Source: Candidatus Brocadia sp. WS118 (lineage in GTDB: Bacteria > Planctomycetota > Brocadiia > Brocadiales > Brocadiaceae). Taken from it: DNA of 64,000 bases. The notes under the pieces were generated by a model that was given only the letters and a program-made list of their open reading frames with translations, searched no databases and was not told the origin of the DNA. Positions 13,704 to 23,957 of this stretch are shown here, in pieces (the first letter of the stretch is position 1; each line of letters starts with the position of its first letter). The DNA lies in contig PHFX01000156.1 in assembly GCA_007618135.1 (NCBI GenBank), positions 1 to 64,000 on the forward strand, in the 5' to 3' direction. Position numbers and translations under genes: made by a program.

Positions 13704-16700
13704 TCATATTTTTGCTAACTGCTGTCCTACCATTTCCTTCCTTGAGGGTATTTTAAATAATTTCCGAGCTTTTTCCTGAAAGGTGTCCATGTAGGTATAA
13801 AAAACAGGGGTGAGGTAAAGGGTGACAAGCTGTGAAAAAAGTAAGCCGCCCACCATGACAAGGCCCAAAGGACGACGTGCCTCCGCCCCCGCGCCAAAGC
13901 CAAGGGCTATTGGTAAAGCGCCCATGAGCGCGGCCATGGTGGTCATCATGATGGGACGAAAGCGGATCAGACACCCCTCATATATCGCTTCTAATGGGTT
14001 TTTACCCTCTTTCCTTTGCGCTTCCAGCGCAAAATCGATCTGCATGATGGCGTTCTTCTTGACGATTCCTATTAACATGACGAGACCCACGAAGGCGTAA
14101 ACATCCAAATCAAGATGGAAAATAAGGAGTGTCAGGAGCGCCCCTAAACCAGCAGAAGGAAGTCCCGACAGGATGGTTATCGGGTGGATGAAGCTCTCGT
14201 AGAGTATTCCCAGTACAATATAAATGACCAGGATGGCCATACCTAATAACATTCCCAGACCCTGCATTGACGCTTGAAATTCCTGTGCAGTGCCCTGGAA
14301 GCTGGTATTGATGGCAGGGGGCAAGGTCTTGCGTGCAAGTCCGTTGACCCCGGTAACGGCTTCGCTCAGGGAAACTCCGGGTCTGAGGTTAAATGAAATC
14401 GTGACGGCCGGGAACTGTCCCATGTGGTTAATGGTCTGAGGACCAAGATTCTCAGTCAATGTTGCTACCGCATATAAAGGAACCGGGAGCCCATTCGATG
14501 AGGTTACATAAAGCATGCGCAGGGCATCCGGATTTATCTGATACTTCGGGTCTAATTCCATAATGACCTTATATTGGTCATTAGATGCATAGATTGTTGA
14601 GACCCACCGGTTGCCATAGGCGCTGTAGAGCGCACTTTCAATTTGTCTCGCTGTTACTCCAAGTGTTGAAGCCTTATCCCGGTGAATTACAACGTTTATT
14701 TGCGGATTCCTGACCTGCAGATCACTGGTTACATCCTGCAACAGCGGCAGTTTTTGCATTTCGGCTTCCAGGATTGGGGCATAATGATACAGTTCTTCCA
14801 TATCCGGACTTTGTAAGGTAAATTGATACAGGCTTTTTGTCAGCCGCCCCCCAATACGAATTTCAGGAGGGTCTTGCATGAAAATTCTGATACCCGGAAT
14901 CGCGGCGAGCTTTTGATGCAATTCCTCAATTACCTGTACAGAACTTAGACGGCGCTCTGGTCGGGGTTTTAAATGGATAAACAGGACGCCCTGGTTGGGA
15001 CTGGCAGCAGCGCCGGAACCGCCAACACTCGAATAAAAACTCTTAACATTTGGATATTCGTGGACTATATCTGCCACGGCCTGCTGGAGTTGTACCATCT
15101 TGTCGAAAGAGGTTCCCTCTTGTGCTTCAGTAATGGTGAAGATCGTTCCCTGATCCTCGTTTGGAAGGAATCCCTTGGGGATTGTTGCAAAAAGATATCC
15201 CGTAGCCAAAAGGATGACGCCGGAAGCTGCCATTGTGGTCAGGCGATACTGTAAAGCCATTCTGAGACTCCGGTCGTAAACTTTAAGCAAAGTGTTGAAG
15301 AAATTTTCAATAATCATGTAAAGGCGTCCGTGTTTCTTCTCAGACGGTGGACGTAAGAAACGACTGCAAAGCATTGGGGTGAGGCTGAGAGAGACAAAAC
15401 CCGATATCAGGATTGCCACACAGATGGTAACGGCAAATTCCCGGAATAATCGTCCGACAACGCCTCCCATAAACAGCACGGGAATAAAGACGGCCGCGAG
15501 TGAGAGTGTCATGGATAAAATGGTAAAACTGATTTCCCCGGACCCTTTGAGCGCGGCCTGAAGTGGCTTTTCACCCATCTCCATATGACGGACGATGTTT
15601 TCAAGGACGACAATGGCATCGTCCACCACGAACCCTATTGCAAGAATCAAGGCCATGAGAGAGAGGTTGTCCATGCTGTAATTCATCAGATACATCACGG
15701 CAAAGGTACCCACAATGGATAGTGGAAGCGCCAGACTGGGAATCATCGTGGCGGAAAAATTGCGCAGGAAAAGGAGTATGGTCATAACAACCAGGATCAA
15801 GGTCAGGACCATGGTAACTTTTACTTCATGGATAGATTTCCGGATTGATTCTGAACGGTCATAGAGAATATGCATCTCAGCCGAAGGCGGAAGATGAGAC
15901 TGGAATACAGGCAGGAGTTTTTTGACGGCGCCCGCCACTTCGACTGCATTCGTCCCCGGTTGGCGCCGAACTGCCAGCACGACAGCCCGCTGGCTTCCGT
16001 TTTGATCCACGTACCACGCAGCAGCCTTATCATCTTCAACACTGTCAATGATCCTCCCCAGTTCTGCAAGATGTACTGGAGAACCGTCACGGTAAGTAAC
16101 GATAACGGAACGGTAGTCGCTGGCTTTAAATAATTGTCCGGTAGCAAGGATGGTAAACGCCTCGTGGGTTCCCTGCAGGGTTCCTGTGGGCAGATTTACA
16201 TTTGCATTGTGCAGCGCCTCTTCTACGGTATCGATTCCAATGCCCCTGCTGGCAAGAACATGGGGGTCAAGTTGAACGCGAACGGCGTACTTCTGCGGTC
16301 CGTAAATCTGCACCTGGGAAACCCCGCTGGTCATGGAGATACGCTGCGCCATCATGGTATCTGCATAATCGTGCAGTTCCCAGAGAGGCAGTGTCCGGGA
16401 AGACAGGGCAATATACATGATAGGCTGGTCGGCAGGGTTTACCTTCTTGTACGTTGGAGGTTGGGGCATATCATGAGGAAGAAACGGCGTGGCCTGGGTA
16501 ATGGCAGTCTGTACGTCCTGAGCCGCCGCATCAATATTCCGGCTTAGCTTAAACTGGAGTGTAATCTGTGTGGATCCCAATGCGCTGGTGGAAGTCATGG
16601 AGTCCAAGCCTTCAATAGTTGAAAACTGCCGTTCCAGGGGAGTCGCGACGGACGAAGACATGGTTTCCGGACTGGCGCCAGGAAGGCTGGCGCTTACCAG

Positions 16701-16835
16701 AAGCGTGGGAAAGTCAACGCTGGGAAGGTCGCTTACCGGCAGGAATCTGTACCCTGCAATACCAAAGAGAAGTATCCCGACCATAACGAGGGTTGTCATG
16801 ACAGGGCGGCGGATAAAAGGTGCAGAGATGTTCAC
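13704..16835 (-). CDS. RND multidrug efflux permease (AcrB/MdtB-like, HAE1)
   Basis: A 1043-residue proton-driven inner membrane pump that exports hydrophobic compounds through a tripartite complex. It starts with the standard SAPFIRRPVMTTLVMVGILL membrane helix, has the proton-relay pair in GFVVDDAIVVLENI, and two repeats of large periplasmic loops plus membrane bundles, ending with LVTLYLTPVFYTYMD. Length is normal for the family. It is cotranscribed with the adaptor gene 30 nt upstream. No TolC-like outer membrane factor is in the window, so it must use one encoded elsewhere. The drug range cannot be read from sequence. Confidence 0.93.
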   Translation of the reverse strand: MNISAPFIRRPVMTTLVMVGILLFGIAGYRFLPVSDLPSVDFPTLLVSASLPGASPETMSSSVATPLERQFSTIEGLDSMTSTSALGSTQITLQFKLSRNIDAAAQDVQTAITQATPFLPHDMPQPPTYKKVNPADQPIMYIALSSRTLPLWELHDYADTMMAQRISMTSGVSQVQIYGPQKYAVRVQLDPHVLASRGIGIDTVEEALHNANVNLPTGTLQGTHEAFTILATGQLFKASDYRSVIVTYRDGSPVHLAELGRIIDSVEDDKAAAWYVDQNGSQRAVVLAVRRQPGTNAVEVAGAVKKLLPVFQSHLPPSAEMHILYDRSESIRKSIHEVKVTMVLTLILVVMTILLFLRNFSATMIPSLALPLSIVGTFAVMYLMNYSMDNLSLMALILAIGFVVDDAIVVLENIVRHMEMGEKPLQAALKGSGEISFTILSMTLSLAAVFIPVLFMGGVVGRLFREFAVTICVAILISGFVSLSLTPMLCSRFLRPPSEKKHGRLYMIIENFFNTLLKVYDRSLRMALQYRLTTMAASGVILLATGYLFATIPKGFLPNEDQGTIFTITEAQEGTSFDKMVQLQQAVADIVHEYPNVKSFYSSVGGSGAAASPNQGVLFIHLKPRPERRLSSVQVIEELHQKLAAIPGIRIFMQDPPEIRIGGRLTKSLYQFTLQSPDMEELYHYAPILEAEMQKLPLLQDVTSDLQVRNPQINVVIHRDKASTLGVTARQIESALYSAYGNRWVSTIYASNDQYKVIMELDPKYQINPDALRMLYVTSSNGLPVPLYAVATLTENLGPQTINHMGQFPAVTISFNLRPGVSLSEAVTGVNGLARKTLPPAINTSFQGTAQEFQASMQGLGMLLGMAILVIYIVLGILYESFIHPITILSGLPSAGLGALLTLLIFHLDLDVYAFVGLVMLIGIVKKNAIMQIDFALEAQRKEGKNPLEAIYEGCLIRFRPIMMTTMAALMGALPIALGFGAGAEARRPLGLVMVGGLLFSQLVTLYLTPVFYTYMDTFQEKARKLFKIPSRKEMVGQQLAKI

Positions 16836-16865
16836 TGGTCAATTTCCCCGTTTTGTCTGATAGCT

Positions 16866-18029
16866 TTACTCATAGTTGTCACCTTTTCGATTATAGAAAT
16901 CAGAACTGTTTTGCGCCAGGGGTTCTAAGTTGTTTTTAATTTCCACCTTAATCCCATGGGCAAGCTGAAATTGACCATCAATTACTACTTTTTCTCCTGG
17001 TTGGATCCCTTTTGCGATAACTGTTTCCTGGTTGAAGCTATTTCCCAAAACGACTGGCCGTGATTCCACGGTAAAGTCTGGTCTGACGACAAAGACATAA
17101 TTACCTTCTTGTCCCACTTGGATCGCATGCGAAGGAATTACTACGGCGCCAGATTGTGTCTTGAGTGTTAATATCACGTTAACGAACTGCCGCGGCCAGA
17201 GAGATTCGTCTTCATTGGCAAAGAGCGCTTTCAACAGAATGGTTCCTGTTGATTCATTCACTTCGTTATTTATGAAAGTCAGTTCTCCGGTAGCCGGATT
17301 CATTTCAACGTTGGGAACAATTGCCTCTACTTTCAGGTTTTTCCGGGCCATGTATTGCCTGACCTCCGATAGTCCCTGTTCCGGCAAAAAAAAGGCGACG
17401 TATATCGGTTTCGTTTGATTAATCGTTACTAGTATGGTATCAATGTCTTTGACAATGTTGCCCTGATTAACCTCAAGTCTTCCAATACGCCCGTTTATGG
17501 GGGAACGGATGTAACAGTATCCAAGCTGAAGTTTGGCATTTACTACAGCAGCCTCATCAGCTCTTACCGTTGCACTAAACGCTTCAAAATTGGTACGATA
17601 TTGGTCGTATTCCTGCTTAGAAACCACGCCACTTTTCAACAACTCTTCGTAACGGCGGACATCTGCTTCAGCCTTTTTCATCTGAGCTGTATTTCTTGCC
17701 AGATTGGCTTCAAATTGCCTGAGCAATGCCTTAAAAGGGCGGGGATCAATCATGAACAGGAGATCACCCTTTTTTACCTCTTGCCCCTCCTTGAAATAGA
17801 CGCGCGACAGTTCTCCTTCGACCCGAGTCTTGACCGATACCGTAGAATAAGCCTCGACGTTCCCAATGGTGCGTATCTGAATGGGGATGTCCTTTTGTTC
17901 AGCGATTGCCACGGTAACCGGTACGCTGGCAGGCATCGCCTGTTTCTCCTTTGATCCCGGAGAACAAGAAGTTGTAAGGATAACGATTCCCAGGATAAAA
18001 CTGCGTCTTATATTGAGAAAAAAAGTCAT
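16866..18029 (-). CDS. RND efflux periplasmic adaptor (membrane fusion protein, MdtA-like)
   Basis: A 387-residue adaptor that links the RND pump to an outer membrane channel. The N-terminus has a lipoprotein signal peptide with lipobox LTTSC near residues 19-23, so it is anchored in the inner membrane. Then follow a barrel-sandwich half (VSVKTRVEGELSRVYFKEGQ), an alpha-hairpin (residues about 105-165), the second lipoyl half (YCYIRSPINGRIGRLEVNQG) and beta-barrel and membrane-proximal domains. First gene of the adaptor-permease operon. Confidence 0.92.
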   Translation of the reverse strand: MTFFLNIRRSFILGIVILTTSCSPGSKEKQAMPASVPVTVAIAEQKDIPIQIRTIGNVEAYSTVSVKTRVEGELSRVYFKEGQEVKKGDLLFMIDPRPFKALLRQFEANLARNTAQMKKAEADVRRYEELLKSGVVSKQEYDQYRTNFEAFSATVRADEAAVVNAKLQLGYCYIRSPINGRIGRLEVNQGNIVKDIDTILVTINQTKPIYVAFFLPEQGLSEVRQYMARKNLKVEAIVPNVEMNPATGELTFINNEVNESTGTILLKALFANEDESLWPRQFVNVILTLKTQSGAVVIPSHAIQVGQEGNYVFVVRPDFTVESRPVVLGNSFNQETVIAKGIQPGEKVVIDGQFQLAHGIKVEIKNNLEPLAQNSSDFYNRKGDNYE

Positions 18030-18552
18030 TTCACGGTTCCTTTGATAAAGATTACGACAAATTTTCTGATGATCGCGCCAGTATCAGTACGCCTGTATTT
18101 TTTAGTAATAAGAACATTCCTCTGTTAAAAAACGTACATAAAAAATATCTCAAGTCATTAGTCGAATCTGACATAACTTAATGTACAGGAATTTCAATTA
18201 CCCCCCCTGGGTACCTTTGCAGGACTCAATATCCTGCCCAAAGTTGCAGCCATAACCCAGTACTCATATCGCAATCCTCATCAGGGAGTGGCGACACTCC
18301 TTAAAAATGGAATACCGTGTTCAAGGACACAGGCTATATCGAGGGCGATGCAAAAATTACTATTGCGCCTGATATCGTTCAAGTAAAATTCGGAAAAAAA
18401 CTTTTAGCCCAATGATTTACGAATGGACTTTGTTAACTCATTACCGAAGATTAAAGTCCCTTGGATGAACAACAGGATTATTGAATATGCGTTTTAATAA
18501 ATTGGTTTCTCTGTGCCTTCGTGCCTCTGTAGTTTATTTTGCATGATTTCAC
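18030..18552. other. Intergenic region with dispersed repeat and small gene remnant
   Basis: The sequence AGGAATTTCAATTACCCCCC (18187-18206) is the inverted copy of 6033-6052. A plus-strand open stretch at 18305-18415 reads DTGYIEGDAKITIAPDIVQV then KFGKKLLAQ before a TGA. It looks like the tail of a former gene, but I cannot name the family. Confidence 0.4.
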
Positions 18553-19983
18553 TTATTTTGGTTTCAGGAGCGGGAAGAGGATGACCTCCCTGATGGAGAC
18601 ATTGTTGGTAAGGATCATCATAAGTCTGTCAATGCCGATTCCGAGTCCGCCGGCCGGCGGCATGCCATATTTCAAGGCCGTCAGGAAATCTTCGTCTATC
18701 TTCCCGGTAATATCGGCCTCGGTGCCTAACTGTTCACGGAACCGCTTGTCCTGTTCCGGTGCATCGTTGAGTTCAGAATACGAATTGGCAACTTCCATGG
18801 AGGCAATGTACAGCTCGAACCGCTGGGCAAAACGTAGATCGTACTCACAAGCCTTGGTTAAAGGACAAATCGAGGTGGGATAGTCCACCACAAACGTGGG
18901 GTTAATCAGTGCCGGTTCTACGAGATGCTCAAAGATATTGTTCGCCATATTGTCCCTGTCAATCCCCTGGGTCTCGAGTCCTAATTCCTTTGCCTTTCTC
19001 ATCAGACCGGCCTCGTCGTCAAAACTCACACCACCGCATTCTTTCAACAATTCACAAAAAGTGGCGCGCCGCCAGGGCGGGGTCATATCGATCTTCCGGT
19101 CACCAAAGGGTATCTCGTATCCGCCGTAAAGCTCTTTTACCAGCGATGTCACCAGGCTTTCGGTAAGTTCCATCATGCCATGATAGTCGCTGTAGGCCTG
19201 ATACAACTCCATCATGGTAAATTCCGGGTTGTGCTTTGTGGAGATGCCTTCGTTCCTGAAATTGCGGTTAATCTCATAGACCCGTTCCATTCCCCCAACG
19301 AGCAGCCTCTTGAGATAGAGTTCCGGGGCAATCCGAAGATAGAGATCGATATCGAGGGCATTATGGTGGGTGATGAAAGGTCGTGCTACGGCGCCTCCGG
19401 GCATCGACTGCATCATGGGCGTTTCCACTTCTACAAAGCCACGGTCATCCAGGAATCTTCGGATATGCTTCATGATCCTTATCCGTTTCAGGAAGGTCTC
19501 CATGACCTCCGTATTGGTAAATAAATCGACATAACGCTGCCGGTGCCGTAACTCCACGTCTTTGAGCCCATGCCATTTCTCAGGTGGCGTTAACAGGGAT
19601 TTTGTCAGGATGATAAAATCGTCTGCGTAAATGGTAATCTCACCGGTTCTGGTCTTAAAGAGGACGCCTTCCACGCCAACGATATCGCCCAGGTCGAGCA
19701 GTTTAAATATCTCAAATTTTTCAGGACCGACCTTATCCAGTTTTATATAGACCTGTATCTTCCCCGTCCAGTCTCTTATATCTAAAAATGCGGTCTTTCC
19801 ATGGGGACGCATGGTTGCGATGCGCCCGGCGGTCTTGACCTTTATGTCATCACGGTCTGCGATAAAGCTATCCAAAATCGATTGTATCGATTGTGTATTA
19901 TCGTATCGCCTGCCATAGGGTTCTATCCCTTTTTCACGCAGTTTTTGGAGTTTATCAAGACGTTCGTGTTCGAAATGTTCCAT
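18553..19983 (-). CDS. lysS: Lysyl-tRNA synthetase, class II
   Basis: A 476-residue class II aminoacyl-tRNA synthetase that charges tRNA-Lys. The N-terminal OB-fold anticodon-binding domain (residues about 45-140) contains RIATMRPHGKTAFLDIRDWT. The catalytic domain has motif 1 (RRFLDDRGFVEVETPMM), motif 2 (NRNFRNEGISTKHNPEFTMM) and motif 3 (GLGIGIDRLMMILT). It ends with REVILFPLLKP, the typical C-terminus. Full length. Isolated on the minus strand, with repeats or remnants on both sides. Confidence 0.96.
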   Translation of the reverse strand: MEHFEHERLDKLQKLREKGIEPYGRRYDNTQSIQSILDSFIADRDDIKVKTAGRIATMRPHGKTAFLDIRDWTGKIQVYIKLDKVGPEKFEIFKLLDLGDIVGVEGVLFKTRTGEITIYADDFIILTKSLLTPPEKWHGLKDVELRHRQRYVDLFTNTEVMETFLKRIRIMKHIRRFLDDRGFVEVETPMMQSMPGGAVARPFITHHNALDIDLYLRIAPELYLKRLLVGGMERVYEINRNFRNEGISTKHNPEFTMMELYQAYSDYHGMMELTESLVTSLVKELYGGYEIPFGDRKIDMTPPWRRATFCELLKECGGVSFDDEAGLMRKAKELGLETQGIDRDNMANNIFEHLVEPALINPTFVVDYPTSICPLTKACEYDLRFAQRFELYIASMEVANSYSELNDAPEQDKRFREQLGTEADITGKIDEDFLTALKYGMPPAGGLGIGIDRLMMILTNNVSIREVILFPLLKPK

Positions 19984-20599
19984 ATGTTTTGTGTTCCGGA
20001 AAACGTAAATAAAGATATGATATAAAATACAAGATGCAAAGGATTACCCATTTTATCAGTAATACAAAGACAGTCAAGGGAAATGGTATCATAAAACTTG
20101 TCAGTTCATAGTGGAGAAGGTTTGTTTGTATAAATAGAGAACACCTCTTGTGTGAGTTTATCACAAAAAGGGCGCAGAGAGATGGGGTCGTAAGCCGCAA
20201 CCTGCGGACAGCACAAGGGGTTGGTGGAATTGGGCAAAAACGCTAGCGGTGAATATTTATTCAGCGATAGTTTGAGTAACATAGACAACCAGCATTTTTG
20301 GGATTTGATGGATGCGCTTCCCGTAGAATCCATAAAGGTATGATACCGTTGTTTCACCATACCTTCAACGGCATCATTAGGGAGGGGTATAAGGTTTGAT
20401 GAAGCAATTTATAAAAGGAAAAGATTGGTAATTAGATAGAGGTAGACTATAATAAATTTACAAGAGGCTCGTCATTCTTTATCCTCGATATAAACTCTTA
20501 ATCTTAACCTTTATAATAGAGGGTGCAGCGTTAATGGTAGTTTTATTTCTCACAAGACTTTTCAAGCTTAAACTTTCAATTTAAGAAGGAGCATGTGTC
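19984..20599. other. Intergenic region with a gene remnant
   Basis: On the plus strand, 20221-20343 reads LVELGKNASGEYLFSDSLSN then IDNQHFWDLMDALPVESIKV before a stop. This has coding character and looks like a piece of a transposase or other degraded gene, without a start. The remainder is AT-rich; a promoter for dsbD is expected near its right end but I cannot place it with confidence. Confidence 0.35.
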
Positions 20600-22432
20600 G
20601 TGAATACGGGATTTCTTAACAAAGGGTTATTTATTATATTTTATGTTTTATGTTTATTTCCTCAAATTACCTTTGCAGAAAGTTCTCCATTTGCAGTAAA
20701 AGTGACTTCTTTAAAGGACCGTGTTCCTGCCGGTGACCTTATTCCCGTTGTTGTCGCTCTTGCCATAGCCCCTAACCATCGTGTTTATAAGGATCAGGTC
20801 AAAGTGGAGAGCGGAGATCCTTCCCGATACACGGTAACTTCTACAGAACTTCCTGCTGGAAAGATCAAATACGATCAATTTCTGGAGAAAGAGGTGGAAA
20901 ATTATGAAGGGCCCATAGAGGTAAAGTCGTTTGTTCAGGTACCGCGGGATACACCAACGGGACTTCACGATATAAAGCTTAAAGTGCGTTATCAGGGGTG
21001 TTCGGACAAAATCTGTTTTCTTCCCAAGGTAGAGGAGTTTCTTATACCGGTACAGATTGAATCTGCCGATTGGGGTATGCCGGCATTACAAACAACAGAC
21101 AAGCCGACTCAAACAGTTTCAAAATCTGAGAAAAAAGCTGAGGCAGGTGGTTTTCAGAAGACCATCGAAAGTAAGGGAATTTTTGTAGGCCTTGTTCTCA
21201 TTTTTTTAGCCGGGGTAGGATTGAGCTTTACTCCCTGTGTATACCCGATGATTCCTATTACGGTGGCGGTAATTGGTGGTCAGGCGACTGGTGAACAGGC
21301 TACAGCGAGAAAACCGTTAACGGCATTTTTCCTTTCGCTGATTTATGTCCTGGGCATATCCATCGTATACTCCGCTATGGGTGTGGTTGCTGCTTCTACC
21401 GGGGCATTGTTTGGGGTTGCCTTACAGAGTCCATGGGTCATTGGTTTTGTCGTGACAGTTTTTGTTGCGCTTGCTATGAGTATGTTTGGTGTATACTATC
21501 TGCGGGTACCATCCTTTATCTCCGACCGACTGGGGACAAAGTCTGGGAAAGGTTTTATCGGGGTCTTTGTCATGGGGTTGGTTTCAGGGATCGTAGCCTC
21601 TCCGTGTATTGGTCCCGCACTTGCCAGTTTGTTGGTCTACATTGCCAGTACGGGAAACAAATTCCTGGGGTTTTGGATGCTCTTTGTCTTTGCCTGGGGA
21701 TTGGGTGTACTTCTGATTGTGCTGGGAACCTTCTCCGGCGCTATAAGAGCGCTCCCAAAATCAGGGGGCTGGATGGAGACGGTAGAGAGGATCTTTGGGC
21801 TCTTGTTGATTGGAGCTGCCCTGTATTACTTAAGGTTCATTCTCTCAGAGAGCGCCTTTGTGATCACCCTGGGGATAGTTTTGATTGTTACGGCCATATT
21901 TTCAGGTGGGTTTGACCGGCTGACGCATGAGAGTACTGTCTTCCAGCGTGCAAAAAGGGCTTTCGGGATTATCGTATTTATCTTTGGAGCATACTTTCTG
22001 GTAGGGCATCTCTTGATCAAGGGATTTATTTTACCACCTTTTCTGACCTCAACTGCCGTTTCGTCAGCAGTAGCAAAGGAGAGGATCGATTGGGTGCTAA
22101 ACGAAGAGGAAGGACTCAGGCAGGCAAAGGCTGAAGGTAAGATGGCGGCAATTGACTTTTGGGCAGAATGGTGTGCAGCGTGCAAAGAATTTGAGAAGTA
22201 TACGTATACAGACCCTGACGTTATCAGGGAATCCAGGAGATTTGTCAATATCAAAATCGACGGTACCAATGCCAATGACCCGAAGATTAAACAACTGTGG
22301 GATAAGTATGGGGTTGTGGGGTTGCCTACCATAATATTTATCAACAAGGATGGGACGATAGCACAGGATAAGACGATTACCGGTTTTGTTAATGCCAAAG
22401 AGTTTTTTCAAATTTTAAGAGGCCTGAAGTAA
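20600..22432 (+). CDS. dsbD: Thiol:disulfide interchange protein DsbD
   Basis: A 610-residue inner membrane protein that carries reducing power from cytoplasmic thioredoxin to the periplasm, for cytochrome c maturation and disulfide isomerases. Order: signal peptide (residues 1-26), periplasmic alpha domain with GCSDKICFLP, an eight-helix membrane domain with paired cysteines in FTPCVYPMIP and VASPCIGPALASL, then a C-terminal thioredoxin-like domain with FWAEWCAACKEFEKY. All three redox cysteine pairs are present. It starts at GTG 20600 with AAGGAG at 20586-20591. Confidence 0.95.
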   Translation: MNTGFLNKGLFIIFYVLCLFPQITFAESSPFAVKVTSLKDRVPAGDLIPVVVALAIAPNHRVYKDQVKVESGDPSRYTVTSTELPAGKIKYDQFLEKEVENYEGPIEVKSFVQVPRDTPTGLHDIKLKVRYQGCSDKICFLPKVEEFLIPVQIESADWGMPALQTTDKPTQTVSKSEKKAEAGGFQKTIESKGIFVGLVLIFLAGVGLSFTPCVYPMIPITVAVIGGQATGEQATARKPLTAFFLSLIYVLGISIVYSAMGVVAASTGALFGVALQSPWVIGFVVTVFVALAMSMFGVYYLRVPSFISDRLGTKSGKGFIGVFVMGLVSGIVASPCIGPALASLLVYIASTGNKFLGFWMLFVFAWGLGVLLIVLGTFSGAIRALPKSGGWMETVERIFGLLLIGAALYYLRFILSESAFVITLGIVLIVTAIFSGGFDRLTHESTVFQRAKRAFGIIVFIFGAYFLVGHLLIKGFILPPFLTSTAVSSAVAKERIDWVLNEEEGLRQAKAEGKMAAIDFWAEWCAACKEFEKYTYTDPDVIRESRRFVNIKIDGTNANDPKIKQLWDKYGVVGLPTIIFINKDGTIAQDKTITGFVNAKEFFQILRGLK

Positions 22433-23108
22433 TGATCAATGAAACAATGAGGATCAGGCTGAGGATTTAAAAGGATTTAAGTCACTTTCTCGGAGACTCA
22501 GATATCCGGCGGCAAAGAGGACTTTCGTGGCAGTGATGTGGTGGCTATGTAACCAATTCTTGGCGTGACCATGATAACGTGTTTTTCCATAGTGACACAA
22601 GAATTGTGCTTTTTCCTAAAGGTTATTGGAATTTCTCCGAAAATAGAATGGCATTGCGCACATGGTGAGTATTGAACTGCCATACGGCAATAAAAAACCT
22701 TTCGGATGGATTTAAACAACTTTTTTTCATTTTTGTTGGAAAAATTCTTGATTATTAGTTGGTATCGTTATATGATGTTGCCGTATAAAAATTTATGCAA
22801 AGAATTTCTTTTGGTATTTTTGCTAAAGAACAATGCAGGTGTTGCAAATCAAGGAAAAAATGGACATATTAAGAAAGGATGGTTAGGAACGAAAATTTTT
22901 CTGCACCTTTACGTAACTATCTCCTCTTTATGCAAATTTTTCGCTAAGGTTTCGTTTTACATTTCCATGTCAGCCGCATTGATAAAAAAATAAATAATCA
23001 TTAAGCCATATGAAATTAACGACATAGCTAAAGTTTGTAAATCGTTCATGACTCGTGGTACAATTGTTGTTATGATCATCAACAACTTATTTCAATGGCT
23101 TCCACGTC
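22433..23108. other. Intergenic region before the mla operon
   Basis: I find no convincing gene. The DNA is AT-rich with scattered short open frames on both strands, none of which has a ribosome binding site and a recognisable product. It probably contains the mla promoter near its right end. Confidence 0.4.
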
Positions 23109-23948
23109 TTGATTAATACCGTAGATTTTCTGGGGAGACTGAAATATTTTTGTGAAAATTTATTCATGAGTTGGATATTTATCCCATTTAAAATAATAGG
23201 AAGTTATACCCATAGATTTATCCGCGAATTAGGGAAGATGGGTTGCTTTATTGCCGTATCCTTGTTTTGGATAGTGTTTCCGCCATACCTGATACAGAGG
23301 GTTATTAAACAAATTAATTTTATTGGTGTAAAAACCACCCCTGTCATTGTGCTGACCGGTTCATTTACGGGAATGGTGCTGGCATTGCAAACGTATTACG
23401 CCCTGGCAAAGTTTGGGGCTGAATCAAGCTTGGGTCCTGTAGTAGCTTTGTCATTAATACGGGAGCTGGGGCCGGTTATTTCGGCTTTAATGGTTACCGG
23501 GTGCGCTGGTTCTGCATTAACGGCTGAAATCGGTATCATGAGGATAACCGAACAGATTGATGCCCTTGATGCCATGGCCTTAAATCCTTACAAATATTTG
23601 ATCACTCCTAATATCCTAGCAGGTGTTCTGTCGCTTCCCCTCTTAAATGCCATCTTTGTTGTTTTGGGTGTTTTTGGAGGATATGCTATAAGTGTAGGAC
23701 TCATGGACTTGTCCAGCGGAACCTATTTCCAGGGCATCAGAGATTTTATTAAAACCCAGGACATTCTTGAGGGTTTATACAAATCTTTAAGCTTTGGTTT
23801 TTTAATAACATGGATAAGCTGTTACAAGGGCTATTTTACGGGATACGGGGCTGAAGGTGTGAGCAAGGCAACCATTCAATCAGTAGTGCTTTCCTCAGTT
23901 TTGATCCTGATATGGGATTATTTTATGACTTCTATAATGATACTTTAG
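23109..23948 (+). CDS. mlaE: MlaE-type ABC permease of the phospholipid transport system
   Basis: A 279-residue inner membrane permease of the MlaE/YrbE family, about five membrane helices, with the conserved core FTGMVLALQTYYALAKFGAE, then VALSLIRELGPVISALMVTG and AEIGIMRITEQIDALDAMAL (the interface with the ATPase). It forms the membrane part of the MlaFED complex that moves phospholipids between the membranes. The start is uncertain: TTG 23109 gives a 19-residue extension before ATG 23166, and neither has a clear ribosome binding site. First gene of an mlaEFDC-mlaA run with gaps of 4-55 nt. Confidence 0.9.
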   Translation: MINTVDFLGRLKYFCENLFMSWIFIPFKIIGSYTHRFIRELGKMGCFIAVSLFWIVFPPYLIQRVIKQINFIGVKTTPVIVLTGSFTGMVLALQTYYALAKFGAESSLGPVVALSLIRELGPVISALMVTGCAGSALTAEIGIMRITEQIDALDAMALNPYKYLITPNILAGVLSLPLLNAIFVVLGVFGGYAISVGLMDLSSGTYFQGIRDFIKTQDILEGLYKSLSFGFLITWISCYKGYFTGYGAEGVSKATIQSVVLSSVLILIWDYFMTSIMIL

Positions 23949-23957
23949 TGGTTAGCT

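Noticed and set aside
22498-22719. Minus-strand ORF with a CxxCH (CAQCH) motif, possible haem-binding protein
   Set aside because: One motif in a 73-residue frame, no ribosome binding site and no signal peptide. The rest has no coding character.
22706-22993. Plus-strand ORF of 95 residues before the mla operon
   Set aside because: Biased composition from AT-rich DNA, no start signal and no conserved pattern.
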